Shown: positions 37,164 to 48,503 of the stretch, piece by piece
Layout of the letters: each line of letters opens with the position of its first letter
Numbering within the stretch: the first letter of the stretch is position 1
Assembly: GCA_023055425.1 (NCBI GenBank)
Contig: JALGPY010000008.1
Coordinates: 8,814,501 to 8,878,500 of the forward strand
DNA length: 64,000 nucleotides
Direction of reading: 5' to 3'
Source: Linanthus parryae
Taxonomy: Eukaryota; Streptophyta; Magnoliopsida; Ericales; Polemoniaceae
Translations under genes and position numbers: made by a program
Notes under the pieces: model-generated
Told to the model about the DNA's origin: nothing
Seen by the model: the letters and a program-made list of their open reading frames with translations, nothing else
Database searches by the model: none

Positions 37164-40100
37164 ATGTCGAACTCATTCAACCCACTATCTATTCTCTTGA
37201 ATCAAAACAAACTCAATGGATCAAACTATATTGATTGGAAGAGGAATTTGAATATTGTGCTAACTGCTGAGGATTACAAATTTGTGCTTCTTGAGGAATG
37301 TCCTGCAGAACCTCTAGAAGGGGCTTCTGAGGAAGAAGCCAAGCCTTATAAGAGGTGGCAGAAAGCTGATCAGATGGCTAAATGCTACATATTAGGCTCC
37401 ATGTCTAATGTGTTGCAGCATCAGCATGAGAACATGGGCTCTGCCCTTGAGATCATGGAGAACCTCAAAGAGATGTTTGGGGATCAGGATCGTGCTGCCA
37501 GGCAGGTTGCTATGAAAAACCTCATGAACACAAAAATGTTTGAAGGGTCCTCTGTAAGGGATCATGTTCTGAAGATGATAAGTCTTCTAGGTGAACTAGA
37601 GATCCTTGGAGCTGTAATCGATGAGGAAACTCAGGTCGATATAGTGCTCATGACGCTGTCTGATTCATTTAACAGTTTTCGGCTAAATTATAATATGAAC
37701 AAAAAGACTTATTCTTTAGCCGAATTGTTAAAGGAGCTTCAAGCAGCTGAGGGACTCCTTCAGAAACCGATTAATGTAATGGTGGCTGAAAAGTCTTCTG
37801 CTTCTAACCCTAGGGCTAAGAAGAAGAAGAAAGTTGCACAAGCACTAGTTCCGAAGGTTGCTCCGGCACCTCAAGGAATAGCTCGTTGGCCACAGCCAGC
37901 ACTTGCTCCTCAGGGGACATTGGGAAAGCCGAAAGGCAAGTGTTTCCTCTGTAACCAGAGAGGGCATTGGAAGAAGCAATGTCCAAAGTTCCTGACTCGT
38001 CCAATCCAGAACAACTCAGGTATATCTCTTTCACTAATAGTTGAATCATGTTTAGCGGTTCGATCTACTAGAACCTGGTGTGTAGATTCGGGAGCCACTG
38101 ACCATGTATGCAATTCATTGCAGGGGTTCCAGGAAACCACACAGCTTAGTGATGGTGAGATTAATCTACACTTGGGCAACACGAATAAAGTAGCTGCAGT
38201 TGCAATAGGAATTTGTTTCTTACATTTTGGGAATGATAGGATTTTAGTTTTGAAAGATTGCCTTTATGTACCTTCCATTAGAAGGAATTTGATTTCAGTT
38301 TCTAAGTTGTTTAAGAATGAATATTCAGTTTATTTTAATGACTCTGTGGTTATTAAGAAAAATAAACGTTTTATTTGTTCTGGTACATTGGTGGATGGTC
38401 TTTACATTATAAATCCTGAGACTCCCATAGCGCAGCTATATGAACTGAATAACTCGGATAGCTTACCTAAAAAGAGAAAGGAACCTTGCGAGATAAACCA
38501 AACATATCTTTGGCATTTACGACTTGGTCATATCAATATAAACAGAATACAAAGGCTGGTTCAGAATGGACCATTAGGTTCATTAAAAGTGGAGGCACTA
38601 CTAGCATGTGAGTCATGTTTAGAAGGTAAGATGACCAAGAGGCCATTTTTGGCAAAGGGTAATAGGGCCAAAGAACTGTTGGAGCTTATCCATTCAGATG
38701 TTTGTGGACCAATGAATGTCCAAGCAAGGGGAGGTTTTGAGTATTTCATTACTTTTATTGATGATTACTCAAGATATGGATATATTTATTTGATGCGGCA
38801 TAAGTCTGAGGCCTTTGACAAATTTAAAATTTTTAAGGCAGAATCAGAGAAGTGTCTAGGAAAATATATCAAGTCATTTCGATCTGATCGAGGTGGCGAG
38901 TACCTCTTGGGACAATTCAGGGATTACTTGGAGGAACAAGGGATTCAATCCCAGTTGTCTGCTCCAGGTACGCCACAACAGAATGGTGTGGCAGAGCGAA
39001 GGAATAGGACTCTTTTAGAAATGGTGAGATCCATGATGAGTTATTCAGATTTACCAATTTTTTTTTTGGGGCATGCTTTAGAGACAGCTGCATATATTCT
39101 GAACTTGGTTCCGTCTAAGTCAGTACCAACTACACCCACAGAACTTTGGACTGGTCGCAAGCCTAGTCTACGGCATGTTCGGATTTGGGGTAGTCCAGCA
39201 CATGTGTTGAATGGGAACGCAAGTAAGTTGGAATCAAGGACAGAAGTATGTGTCTTTGTAGGATACCCGAAAGGAACAAAGGGTGGTTTATTTTATAGTC
39301 CGAAAGATCAGAAAGTCATTGTTAGCACCAATGCTAGATTCTTAGAGGATGACTATATTATGGATCACAAGCCTAAAAGTAAAATTGTTCTGGAAGAAAT
39401 GCGAGGAAATCAAGTAGTCCAAGGTCATGATATACCAAATGTACAAGAAGAAATACCACAAGAAAATGATATCGATATTCAACTACCTTTGGGTGGTTGG
39501 AGAAATGTAGATACTCGTGATACACAAAAAAATAGTGTTGACATCCCACCGCAAGAGGGCAGTGGTGGAAATGACAATACTAGTGATCCACAAGATAGTA
39601 GTGACATTCCGCCGCAACCGAGCAGTGGGGAAAATGTTACTACTAGTGAACCACAAGTACAACCTCGTCGTAGTGGGAGGGTTTCTCGTAAACCAGATAG
39701 ATACATGTACTTGGGAGAGTATTTTAACAAGGTCCCTGATGAACATGATACTGATCCCAGTAACTATAATGAAGCTGTTGGAAGTACGGATGCGGAAAAG
39801 TGGAAAAAGGCTATGATTTCTGAGATGGAGTCTATGTACTCCAATCAGGTCTGGGATCTTGTAGATCCAACAGATGGGGTAAAACCCATCGGTTGTAAGT
39901 GGATTTACAAGAAAAAGAGAGGGGTAGACGGGAAGGTTGAAACCTTCAAAGCAAGGCTTGTTGCGAAAGGTTTTACTCAGAAAGAAGGGATCGACTATGA
40001 GGAAACTTTTTCGCCAGTAGCCATGATTAAGTCTATCAGAATTCTCTTGTCCATTGCGGCTCATTTCGGTTACGAAATTTGGCAAATGGATGTCAATACA

Positions 40101-41258
40101 GCTTTCCTTAATGGAAGTCTTGATGAGTGCATTTATATGATGCAACCAGAAGGATTCGTAGCTAAGGGCCAGGAGCACAAGTTGTGCAAGCTTAAGAGGT
40201 CTATTTATGGACTTAAGCAGGCATCTAGATCATGGAACATCCGTTTTGATCAGGCAATCAAATCTTTTGGTTTTGATCAATGTCCGGATGAGCCGTGTGT
40301 GTACAAGAAGTGTAAAGAAAATGTTGTGGCATTCTTGATACTTTACGTTGATGATATATTGCTCATTGGAAACAATGTGGGTGTATTATCTAGTGTGCGG
40401 GTATGGTTATCAAGTCAATTTGATATGAAAGACTTGGGAGAAGCAGCATACGTTCTAGGGATCAAGCATATGCGAGATAGGAAAAATAGGATGTTGGGCT
40501 TGTCACAAGCCAATTATATTGATACTGTTCTTGCAAGGTTTAGCATGCAGGATTCCATGAAAGGGTTGATCCCTTTTAGACATGGAATCAGTCTATCTAA
40601 GGATCAGTGTCCTAAGACACCTGATGAGATAGAAAGTATGAAAGCAGTTCCTTATGCTTCTGCAGTAGGAAGCCTCATGTATGCAATGTTATGTACTAGA
40701 CCAGATATTTGCTTTGCTGTTGGCATGGTTAGTAGATATCAGTCTAACCCTGGCAGAGAACATTGGATTGCGGTAAAACATATATTGAAGTAGCTGAAAA
40801 GGACTCGAGACTATATGTTGGTTTACCATGAAAATAGTCTTGTACCCATCGGGTACACAGACTCAGATTTTCAGTCAGATAGGGATTCCAGGAAGTCTAC
40901 CTCTGGATATGTTTTCACATTAGGAGGTGGAGCCATTAGTTGGAGGAGCATCAAGCAATCTTGTATTGCTGATTCCACCATGGAAGCTGAATATGTGGCT
41001 GCTTCTGAAGCTGCTAAGGAAGCTGTTTGGCTCAGAAACTTTCTAATGGATCTTGGAGTGGTACCGAGTGCACAATCGGCTATGACGCTTTATTGCGATA
41101 ATAGCGGCGCGGTTGCAAACTCAAGGGAACCAAGAGCTCACAAGGAAGGAAAACACATAGAGCGTAAGTATCATTTGATTAGAGAAATCGTGCACAGAGG
41201 TGATGTGGCAGTGATGAAGATTGCATCAGCGGATAACCTGGCAGACCCATTTACGTAG
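37164..41258 (+). pseudogene. copia gag-pol polyprotein with two in-frame TAG codons
   Basis: Reading is open from 37164 to 40793 (1209 codons), stops at TAG 40791-40793, and goes on in the same frame to TAG 41256-41258. Domains: UBN2-type gag (about 1-230), zinc knuckle CFLCNQRGHWKKQC (about 259-272), protease WCVDSGATDHVC (about 305-316), the integrase HHCC end and DDE core (HSDVCGPM about 512, SDRGGEY about 575, NGVAERRN about 612), RT with YVDDILL intact (about 1060), and RNase H after the first TAG (TDSDF, TMEAEYVA, YCDNSGA). Gag, integrase and RT look intact. The first TAG replaces the usual Tyr of the RILxYLK-type motif. The second cuts off about 25 residues of tail, which continue in frame to TGA (about 41328). 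Confidence 0.93.
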
Positions 41259-41345
41259 TGTTTGACAGCTAAGGCTTTTGATGGTCACGTAGAGGGAATG
41301 GGTTTGAGGTGTGTTGCTGCATGGCTTTGAGTCTTAGTGGGAGAT

Positions 41346-42626
41346 TGTTGGATTGAATACTAAAAGCCATGCTTTTTGTATTGGATTATATGAATTTGAT
41401 ATTTATGATAATGGTTTTGGGCAATGTTTTTGCATTATATTATTATTGTGCATAGTTGTCTATTGTTCTGCATAGTAGAAGATCTGGTGTGTAGAGTATA
41501 GCTTACACACAGAAGATCTTATCTTCGGTTCTTGTGGAATGAAAGTTGTGAGTTCACAATCTAGATGGAATTAGACAAACCATCGGAAAGATTGTAGCAC
41601 ATTGTTTTAGTAGGTCTATCTTGGCTACAGGAAACAGTATAGTTCATACTATAGTTTCAACTCAATGTGCTAGTATACTTTGTGTATATTGAACAGGACC
41701 AAGTTGAGATCATTGTCTTTGTACTGACATAACAAGACAAACTATGTCTCATGGTTATTATGATTACTTATTCTCTTAATCCTTAGATAGTCAATGTGCA
41801 CATGTATTTAGTAGTTATTGCTTTGACAAGTCAAGTGAGTGAGATTCCTATGGAGTCAATAACCTCGATGAGTTGGGTGATACTATTGAGTCTATGGTGT
41901 AAATTGATATATCGAAGGAATCCATGTCCCGGTTATGGGATTGATGATATCCCCTTGATGAAGCTTATAAGTTTTGATTATGTCAAACCCTCCAGGTAGA
42001 TTACTTGGTAATCTGGACATATCAAATAAGTTAAGTGGTAAGGATCAAGGAATTGGGAAGATGTCGATTTAATGAATTAGTCAGTAATTAATTTAATCGA
42101 CGGATATCTGTAATCTTAACATTGGGAGATAATAAGTATTTAATAACAGGAGCTCGAAATATTATTTTTTGAGAATATGGACAGGAGTGCAATATCAGTT
42201 ATTTAGTGGTACTAACTGTTATTAGCTTTATTCAGACTAGGTTCGGGTGGAACCAGAAGTCCTAATAAAGTTAGGAGCCTGATTCGTATTTTCTCCTCCA
42301 GGTCCCTCCCGTAGCCTATATAAGTGTCCTTAGTCTTCAGAATTTGGATGCTTAAGATACACACCGAAATCTAGGGTTTCGAGAGTGAGAGCAATTCGTC
42401 TGGAGGCCAAGAAGGATTCTGGAAGCAGCAAGCCCACACTTGCATCCAGGAGGAACTTCAGGAATACGGGAGAAGATCCGGAGTGTTAAGACCTACATCA
42501 GATAGCTTGGACGCATGTATGAACCCTAATTCCGCCTAGTAGGGTTTCTAGCGTTCATGTTGAAACAAGGTTTAATCGGTATAGCAGACATGCAATCGAA
42601 CTGGTCCAGGGATTCGCCTCCCTTCA
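41346..42626 (+). repeat. 3' LTR of the complete copia element
   Basis: About 98.6% like the 5' LTR by eye. Differences include an extra T in 'attgttttagtagg' and scattered transitions. Confidence 0.95.
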
Positions 42627-42631
42627 TATTA

Positions 42632-43187
42632 TTGCAGTCACGTTTCCTCAGTTGGCTGGTGCAACTAGTACAGAGCCCTTGAGGGACCAGGTTAGCCCTT
42701 GAGGGACCATGGAGGAGGCAATAGAAATTAAGGTCGGCCTTTTTTTTAAGTAAAAGGTCGGCCTTTAGTTTGCAACACAAATGGTTTTCCAAGAGTTGTC
42801 CACTTTTTTTAGCCAACGTGCAATAGAGCTAGCTGGATGAGGGGGAGTATTTATTGAAGACCCGCCCCAATGGGCTTTACAAATTTTGGATCATAACGTA
42901 ATGGGCTTCAACCCAAACTCTTTCATTTAATAAACTTCTAATTTGCTCAAAAGAAGTGTTTAACTTTGGAAGTTATACACTTGTTACTTGTGATATAGTG
43001 AGTTTGTTTGAATGAGCTTAAATCAGATAAAATTATATCAGTTACTTGGAATGAATGGTTGAGGTGAGTAGAGATGCAACTGATTTAAGTTCATCAAAAC
43101 AGACCCAATGACACATTGTTTAAATAAATGTTTTACCATGTGGCAACTTATTGTTGGTCACATTATTTTAGTAATAATCACATTTGA
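42632..43187. other. Intergenic with a TRIM-internal-like scrap
   Basis: 42636-42690 ('gcagtcacgt', 'agttggctgg', 'agagcccttgagggaccagg') resembles the inside of the TRIM at 5080-5150, so it may be a relic of a related TRIM. A part of it is repeated in tandem (agcccttgagggacca, twice). A foldback element at 43002-43110 is listed separately. Confidence 0.45.
43002..43110. mobile_element. Small foldback element
   Basis: 'gtttgtttgaatgagcttaa' near the left end pairs with 'ttaagttcatcaaaacagac' at the right (arms about 27 bp, roughly 85% matched), making a hairpin of about 105 bp. Size and shape suit a MITE. Confidence 0.5.
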
Positions 43188-44077
43188 GAGCATCTCTAAT
43201 GCTAATAGCTATATTTCATGTATAATTTAATTAAAATTGAATTTTTTATTTTAGCTCTTGATATTTTTTATGTTGTACTCCAGTGTTATCATGTAAAAAT
43301 TAGCTAAATTTGTTTTTTAACGGTTAAAACTGCAACTGCTTTTTGAACAAAAGTTAACTGCCATATTTTTGTGCGATAATAATTTGAATTAGTTTCAAGA
43401 TTTCATGCCTAAGCCATAGCCGGAGCAGGATGCGTCATCAGGGACGGGGATGGGAAGTATATCGTCGGCTTCTCCAAACGAATTCCGTTTGGTACCAGAT
43501 CCAGTACGGCTGAAGGAAAAGCTATCCGAGAAGGAATAAAGTTTGCCCTGGAGCTCGGTTGCGGAATCTGGTGGTAGAAACCGACGCCCTACGCGTTGTG
43601 GAAGAACTGGAAGCGGCAAGAAGAGGAAGAGGAAAGTTAACATCGGAAGCAGCAAGTGTCTTAAATGAAGTTATAGAGCTTTCCCGAAGCTTTGAGAAGA
43701 TCACGAATAATGCAGTAGCACATCTCCACGCAAGGTTCGGGCTCACCATTACGGAGCAGGAGGAGCTTTTTCTTTCGGAGCCTCATTGGGCATCAAAAGC
43801 AATTGAAAATGATGTATTGGGCCTCACTAGCCCTTTTATAGTTCCGTAATAAATTTTGCAGTTTCCACTCAAAAAAAATTAAGGGTAGTAGGAACCGCCT
43901 AAAAACAAGGAAAATCACATCTTGAAATAGTTATCTCCCTCGCTATTAATAGCGATGTGGACAACTATCGATTTTTTTTAAATACTGGATAACTATCCCA
44001 TTGGAGTTTGATATTTCTTAAACTTCTTTCTTTTTTGATGAAAAAATTTTATTTAAACTAGCCCATTGGAGATGCTC
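43188..44077. mobile_element. Harbinger-like non-autonomous element carrying a LINE piece
   Basis: Ends are inverted: GAGCATCTCTAATG (43188-43201) and CATTGGAGATGCTC (44064-44077), one mismatch. A 3-bp TGA flanks both sides (43185-43187 and 44078-44080). PIF/Harbinger MITEs usually duplicate TTA/TAA, so TGA is a slight departure. The inside holds an L1-type RNase H fragment. Confidence 0.6.
43400..43849 (+). pseudogene. LINE RNase H fragment
   Basis: Translates in two frames to the tail domain seen in plant L1 elements: CVIRDGDGKYIVGFSK, TAEGKAIREGIKFALELG, LVVETDALRVVEEL (catalytic Asp) and NNAVAHLHARFG (HxxA end). A frame change near 43555 breaks it. Only this domain is present, so it is a 5'-truncated LINE scrap. 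Confidence 0.7.
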
Positions 44078-44453
44078 TGATAAGTAATAAATATAGCGAG
44101 CTAGTTAATGTTCTTGGTGGTATCACAGTTGGAATAAAACCCAAATGTGGTAACATAATTATCACACTTGACAACTATGTTTCCTAGTCAAGATGTTCTG
44201 TTGTATATAGTACAGATATGTAAAGTAATAATGTCCTAAAATAAAGAATAAACAATATTTAGTGAAACTTTTTCTTAACTAAAACATTTTTAAAATTAGA
44301 AGTTTCAAATGTTACTAGCCATGTGTTCAAAAATAATGTTACAAGCCATAACAGGAAAACAATGTGCATGTACAGTGATTTAATGTAGTATTTTTTAATT
44401 ATTTCAAAAAAAATGTAGTATTTTTTAATATTAATCCCTAGTTAATCAATTAT

Positions 44454-44490
44454 CTTTCCAAATGTGTCGCTTAAACATTTTATATAAAAG
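44454..44490 (+). promoter_or_regulatory. CRP3 core promoter: shared upstream block and TATA box
   Basis: CTTTCCAAATGTGTCGC (44454-44470) and TATAAAAG (44483-44490), again 29 bp start to start. The ATG starts 85 bp after the TATA start. Confidence 0.75.
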
Positions 44491-44567
44491 GATGACGGAG
44501 GGGTTACCAATTCATCGTCGTCTTTTCATAATTTCACAGATTTGTCATTTGTGTGAAATTAGAAAAG

Positions 44568-44916
44568 ATGATGAAGAGATCAACCATCGTTTCTCTTTTC
44601 TGTTTGGCTATTATGTTTAGTGTACTTCCTGCTTCAAGGTAGAATTACATTTCTATCTCTCAATCTTTCTTCACCATATCATACATATAAAGTTGATTCA
44701 TCTTTTTTGTTACGTTGCAGGGCTCAAGAAAAATTTTGCCCATTTGGTTACACAACACCAGGCAAGTGTGGAGATTGTGTTGCGCAGGTGAACCGTTTGT
44801 GCCCCGATGGCAAGGCGAAAGATTGCACTTGTCTAAATTCGGGAACAGTTCATATTTGTCGCTGCCAAGCTCTTTGTGGTGTATGCGAGAAAGCGCCACC
44901 ATCCATGTTAATCTAG
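44568..44916 (+). CDS. CRP3: secreted 10-cysteine peptide with C-terminal extension
   Basis: Exons 44568-44638 and 44721-44916 (82-bp intron, GTAGAA...GTTGCAG, phase 2) give 88 residues. Signal peptide MMKRSTIVSLFCLAIMFSVLPAS; the mature part starts AQEKFC. Spacing C-x9-C-x2-C-x7-C-x7-C-x-C-x8-C-x-C-x3-C-x2-C. It is the most divergent member: only 2 residues separate cysteines 2 and 3 (5-9 elsewhere), it lacks the GPC motif (GKC here), and it carries a 9-residue tail EKAPPSMLI after the last cysteine. The exon 2 frame also stays open back through the intron to 44620, but splicing is supported by the siblings. Secreted peptide of unknown target. A 921-bp MITE with C-rich ends begins 270 bp downstream. 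Confidence 0.88.
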
Positions 44917-45188
44917 TTCGGTGTTAGACAATTTTTTTTTTTTTGTAAGTCGGTTACCTTCGCAATAGTTTGAAGGTTTCTAGAATAAAATCATTTTCTA
45001 TAACCTTATAAAGAAATTGTCACAATTTAATTGCTTAAAAGTCTTTCAACAAGTGATACTCCTACATAAAAGTTTTGAGTGGAAACCTCTTGCTCGCAAC
45101 AAGTATAACATTCTAAATCTAATCAAAATTATGAGGTTAAGCAACTATCGCAATGGTATTGTCACATCATAAACTAACATAACTATTA

Positions 45189-46109
45189 GAGCATCTCCAA
45201 CCCATTGCTTTTTCCCCCTCCCCTCACCTCCCCCTCCCCCTCCCCCTCCCCCCACGGGCCCACCATTTTCCCCCTCCCCCTCCCCCTCCCCTTCCGTCAA
45301 ACTACTAATCGTCTCCAACCCATTTCTTTCCCCCACCCAAAAAATTAATTTGTAATATATATTTAATGATTTAAAAATGATTTATTAATACCAAAAAAAG
45401 TAAATGCAAAATTGTCTACCAATATATACACACACACACACACATACACACAAAAAAAAAGATGTTACTAATAATAAAAAATGATAATAATACTAATAAT
45501 AATTAAAATAATATTAGCAAACAAAACTTTTATTCGAAAAAATAACGATTATGACTACGAAAAAGTCGTTATTACAAGAAATAAAATTAAACACTAATAC
45601 AAAAATGCAAGGAGTAGAGCAATAAAACACACAAATTTAAATAAACCAACCTAACAACGATTACATAAAATAGTTCTTTCGTTAGTTGAAAGGATTCAAT
45701 TCTTGTTCAGAACATTGGCCGAACTTCCATAAGCACTTCCAAATAAGCTTTTCCGAATCTGTTTTTCGTAAATATACTTTCCAACAATAGTGAATACATT
45801 ATTAATTTTACTAAATAATACAAAATAAAATTTATTAATCATAATGATAAAATATATGATATAATCATAAAATATTAGTTTGTGTAATTAAAATTATCAA
45901 ATATTCAATTAATTAATCATTCCATGTAGGGGGAGGGGGAGGGGATGTCCATGGGGAAATCCCCCCTAACCATCCCTCACCCAAGGCAAAATTTATCCCC
46001 ATAGCACCCCCTCCCCCTCCCCCTCCCCCCATGGGGTTGGACATGAACCGTATTTTTATACGATTTTCCCCTTCCCCCTCCCCCTCCCCCCATGGGGTTG
46101 GAGATGCCC
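45189..46109. mobile_element. Harbinger-like MITE with C-rich, G4-prone ends
   Basis: Inverted ends GAGCATCTCCAACCC (45189-45203) and GGGTTGGAGATGCCC (46095-46109) with TTA on both sides (45186-45188 and 46110-46112). Near both ends lie long runs of CCCCCT (45212-45293; 45998-46028; 46072-46091), and a GGGGGA run lies at 45929-45944. The centre is AT-rich with a (CA)n stretch at 45428-45450. No ORF. Confidence 0.85.
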
Positions 46110-46291
46110 TTACTAGTACCTATTATACGTACTAATTCAAAATACAGAGCCATAGTTCAATAATATTTTGTGAAATTTTCTGGTTCATTATGGGTATTTT
46201 CAAAGAAGTCACTGAAAGCAAAATTGGAAAGACTACTTACACTTGACGGGATCATAAAATATTTGTTTCGAGAGCTTTCTTTAGCTACGTA

Positions 46292-48330
46292 CAGGCCCGG
46301 CTCCAACGGTAAGCAGGTTAAGCATCTACTTAGGGCCGCAAAATTTTCGGGGCAAAAATTTTCGATAATATTGGGATAATAATTAATGTATTTAATAGAG
46401 GGTGCTGATAATTACAGCACATAAATCTATAGTTACAGCACAATCTTTTGTGGAGTGACTTTTCTGCCCCTCTCTACTTGTATGCTATACTAAAAATTAA
46501 GAAGGATTTGATAATCAGTTTACTTCATATTCTCTGTTGAACTCCACAGACACACGACCTCTATCACTCCGCCGACCCTCTTTTCACCTCCTCTCGGAAT
46601 ATTTATCGATTTGCGAAAAATTGAAGCAACCTACTCCTCTCTCTCTCTCTCAGTTCCATCTCTCTCTCACTAGTAGTCTCTCTCTCCTCTTTCTCTCTCG
46701 ATCTTTACTCATCTCTCTCGCTCTAGATATGCTATCTACCTTTTAATTTCGATTTTCAGAGACTTACCTGGGTCAGAGTTTGATTTAGGGGATTAACAAT
46801 TATTCGGTCTATTTTAAAGGTCTTGCCAAAATTTTGGGGGTTTGTTTCTGTTCTTTGGTTCTGGGTTTGGTTTGAGGAGAGAGATATGACTGGTTTGAGA
46901 TGAAAATATCATTGGGGGGTTTTGGGTTTCGCTTAATTTTGAGTGTTCTTTAATTGAAAAGAGTAAACACGTTGTTTGTTGAGATTTCATTTTCGAAATT
47001 CGTTTCCGAAATCGAGCTTTGAGAATCAAAATTCAAAACCATGTACTAATGAGGATTGAGGCGGCTCAATCTAAGAGAATACCAAATTCCTTTAAACACA
47101 TTACAGATAAGGACAAAGAACTCTCATCCAAAAAACCTCGGTAAGTAAGTAATCTACTGGTGGTGTTTTTCCCTGCTTGAGAAAGCAATACCTCGTATGG
47201 AATCGTGAAAATAGAGTGCAAAATCGTGAGGAATTTTTTCGGTGTTTGAGAAAACAACACCTCGTAAGGAATCGCGAGGATAGAGCGCAAGATCGTGAGA
47301 AATTCTGGATATGTCAAGAGACTGCTAACGAGGAAGACGCAAGAAGTTTTAGAACTACAGCAAACCTAAACATGATTAGAGTGAATTTAAAGATAAGAAT
47401 TAGCCAATCATTAATCAGGGGTAAAAAAGTCAGTCAACATAAATTTGTGCTGTAACTATAGATTTATGTGCTGTAATTATCACCACCCTTAATAGAAAGC
47501 CAGTCAGTTATAAATCTATCCTTTGTCAGTTCCAAGTTTTCAATTCTTATCACCGAAACTATGCTCCTTATCTTTTTTCAAAATTTTCTCCTTAAATCTC
47601 TCACAATTGGTTCATCTTCTCTTTCTTGATTTTGTTTTAAAACAGTAATTGTTTATTATCTTTTCTCGAAAACTTTGTCCTAAAATCTCTTAAAGATGTG
47701 TTTTTCTTTTCCTTTTTTTTTTTTTGAGAATCAAGATTTTCTCTCTCTTGTAGCAACTATTTATCTCCAAATTTTGCTTTTAAATACAATTTTCCCACAG
47801 TCACGTTTAACAAAAATCAATATCAAATTGAAGAATTTATATTTTATCTTTAAACTCCTTGAAGTTGAAGCTATAAAGCTCTCATGCATGAAGGTTGTCC
47901 ATTATTTTGAGCTCATTTTCAAAACAAATAGTAGGTTTAATGGAAATAATGTGTTTTTTCCTCAACTATCCTAACCATCATCGGAAATTTCAAGTTGTTA
48001 ATTAAGTTACTTGATGTTTTGTTTTTTTCTGTTTAACCAATAGTAATACCAATTTCTTTAGCTCAAGATTGTGCAAGGAATGTGCAAGGAATGTTGTGGC
48101 TCTCTCCCTAATCTTGTACGGAGACTGGAGAGTAATACATTCCTCCGTAATTTGGGTGTGATAACATCTTTTCAGTTATCAATCAATGGAGCTTCCTCTT
48201 TATGCAAAACAAAGCATAGGTTGATAAAATTTATGTCGTTTTTAAATTTTGTAGTTCACAGTTATAAATGCATAAAGGGCACAACATTGGTTGTTTGCTT
48301 AGGGCACTCAGAAGATTAGAGCCGGCCCTG
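46292..48330. mobile_element. hAT-type DNA transposon relic with 8-bp target duplication
   Basis: Inverted ends CAGGCCCGGCTC (46292-46303) and GAGCCGGCCCTG (48319-48330). A perfect 8-bp duplication GCTACGTA lies at 46284-46291 and 48331-48338. Eight-bp duplications and CAGGGCCGGC-type ends fit the hAT superfamily. A transposase is not recognisable inside. A second transposon is nested at 46400-47488. Confidence 0.85.
46400..47488. mobile_element. Nested TIR element with about 44-bp arms and 8-bp duplication
   Basis: The left arm (46400-46443, GGGTGCTGATAATTACAGCA...) and the right arm (about 47445-47488) match as inverted repeats with a single mismatch noted. TTAATAGA is duplicated at 46392-46399 and 47489-47496. 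The inside looks like a plant gene's 5' region (CT-repeat leader 46640-46725, then T/G-rich intron-like DNA), so it may carry a captured gene fragment. No protein is recognised. Confidence 0.8.
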
Positions 48331-48503
48331 GCTACGTACATGTACATTAAACCATTGGACCGCATTAATCTTATAGAATGTAATAATTGAAACTGGTATA
48401 TAGTCTACAAAAAGACAGATTCTCCTGAGGCAGCACTTAGATCACTGAAGTGGGTGATATATTTGATCTGCTATCTATATTTAATCATCAGATTTTATGT
48501 GTG

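Larger units (their letters stand above)
34737..42631 (+). mobile_element. Complete Ty1/copia retrotransposon with target duplications
   Basis: LTRs 34742-36021 (1280 bp) and 41346-42626 (1281 bp) begin TGTTGGATTG and end CTCCCTTCA. They differ at about 18 sites by eye, roughly 1.4%, so the insertion is young. A perfect 5-bp target duplication TATTA flanks the element (34737-34741 and 42627-42631). The primer-binding site TGGTATCAGAGC lies at 36024-36035, and the purine tract AGTGGGAGA sits just before the 3' LTR. TATATAAG at 35712-35719 is the LTR promoter. Total 7885 bp. The polyprotein carries two in-frame TAG codons, so it may be immobile on its own. Confidence 0.97.

Noticed and set aside
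39483..40178. 231-codon open frame on the minus strand
   Set aside because: It lies wholly opposite the copia RT region and has no protein-family likeness.
44620..44916. Single 98-codon ORF at CRP3
   Set aside because: It reads through the intron; the spliced model with the MMKRS signal peptide fits the four siblings.
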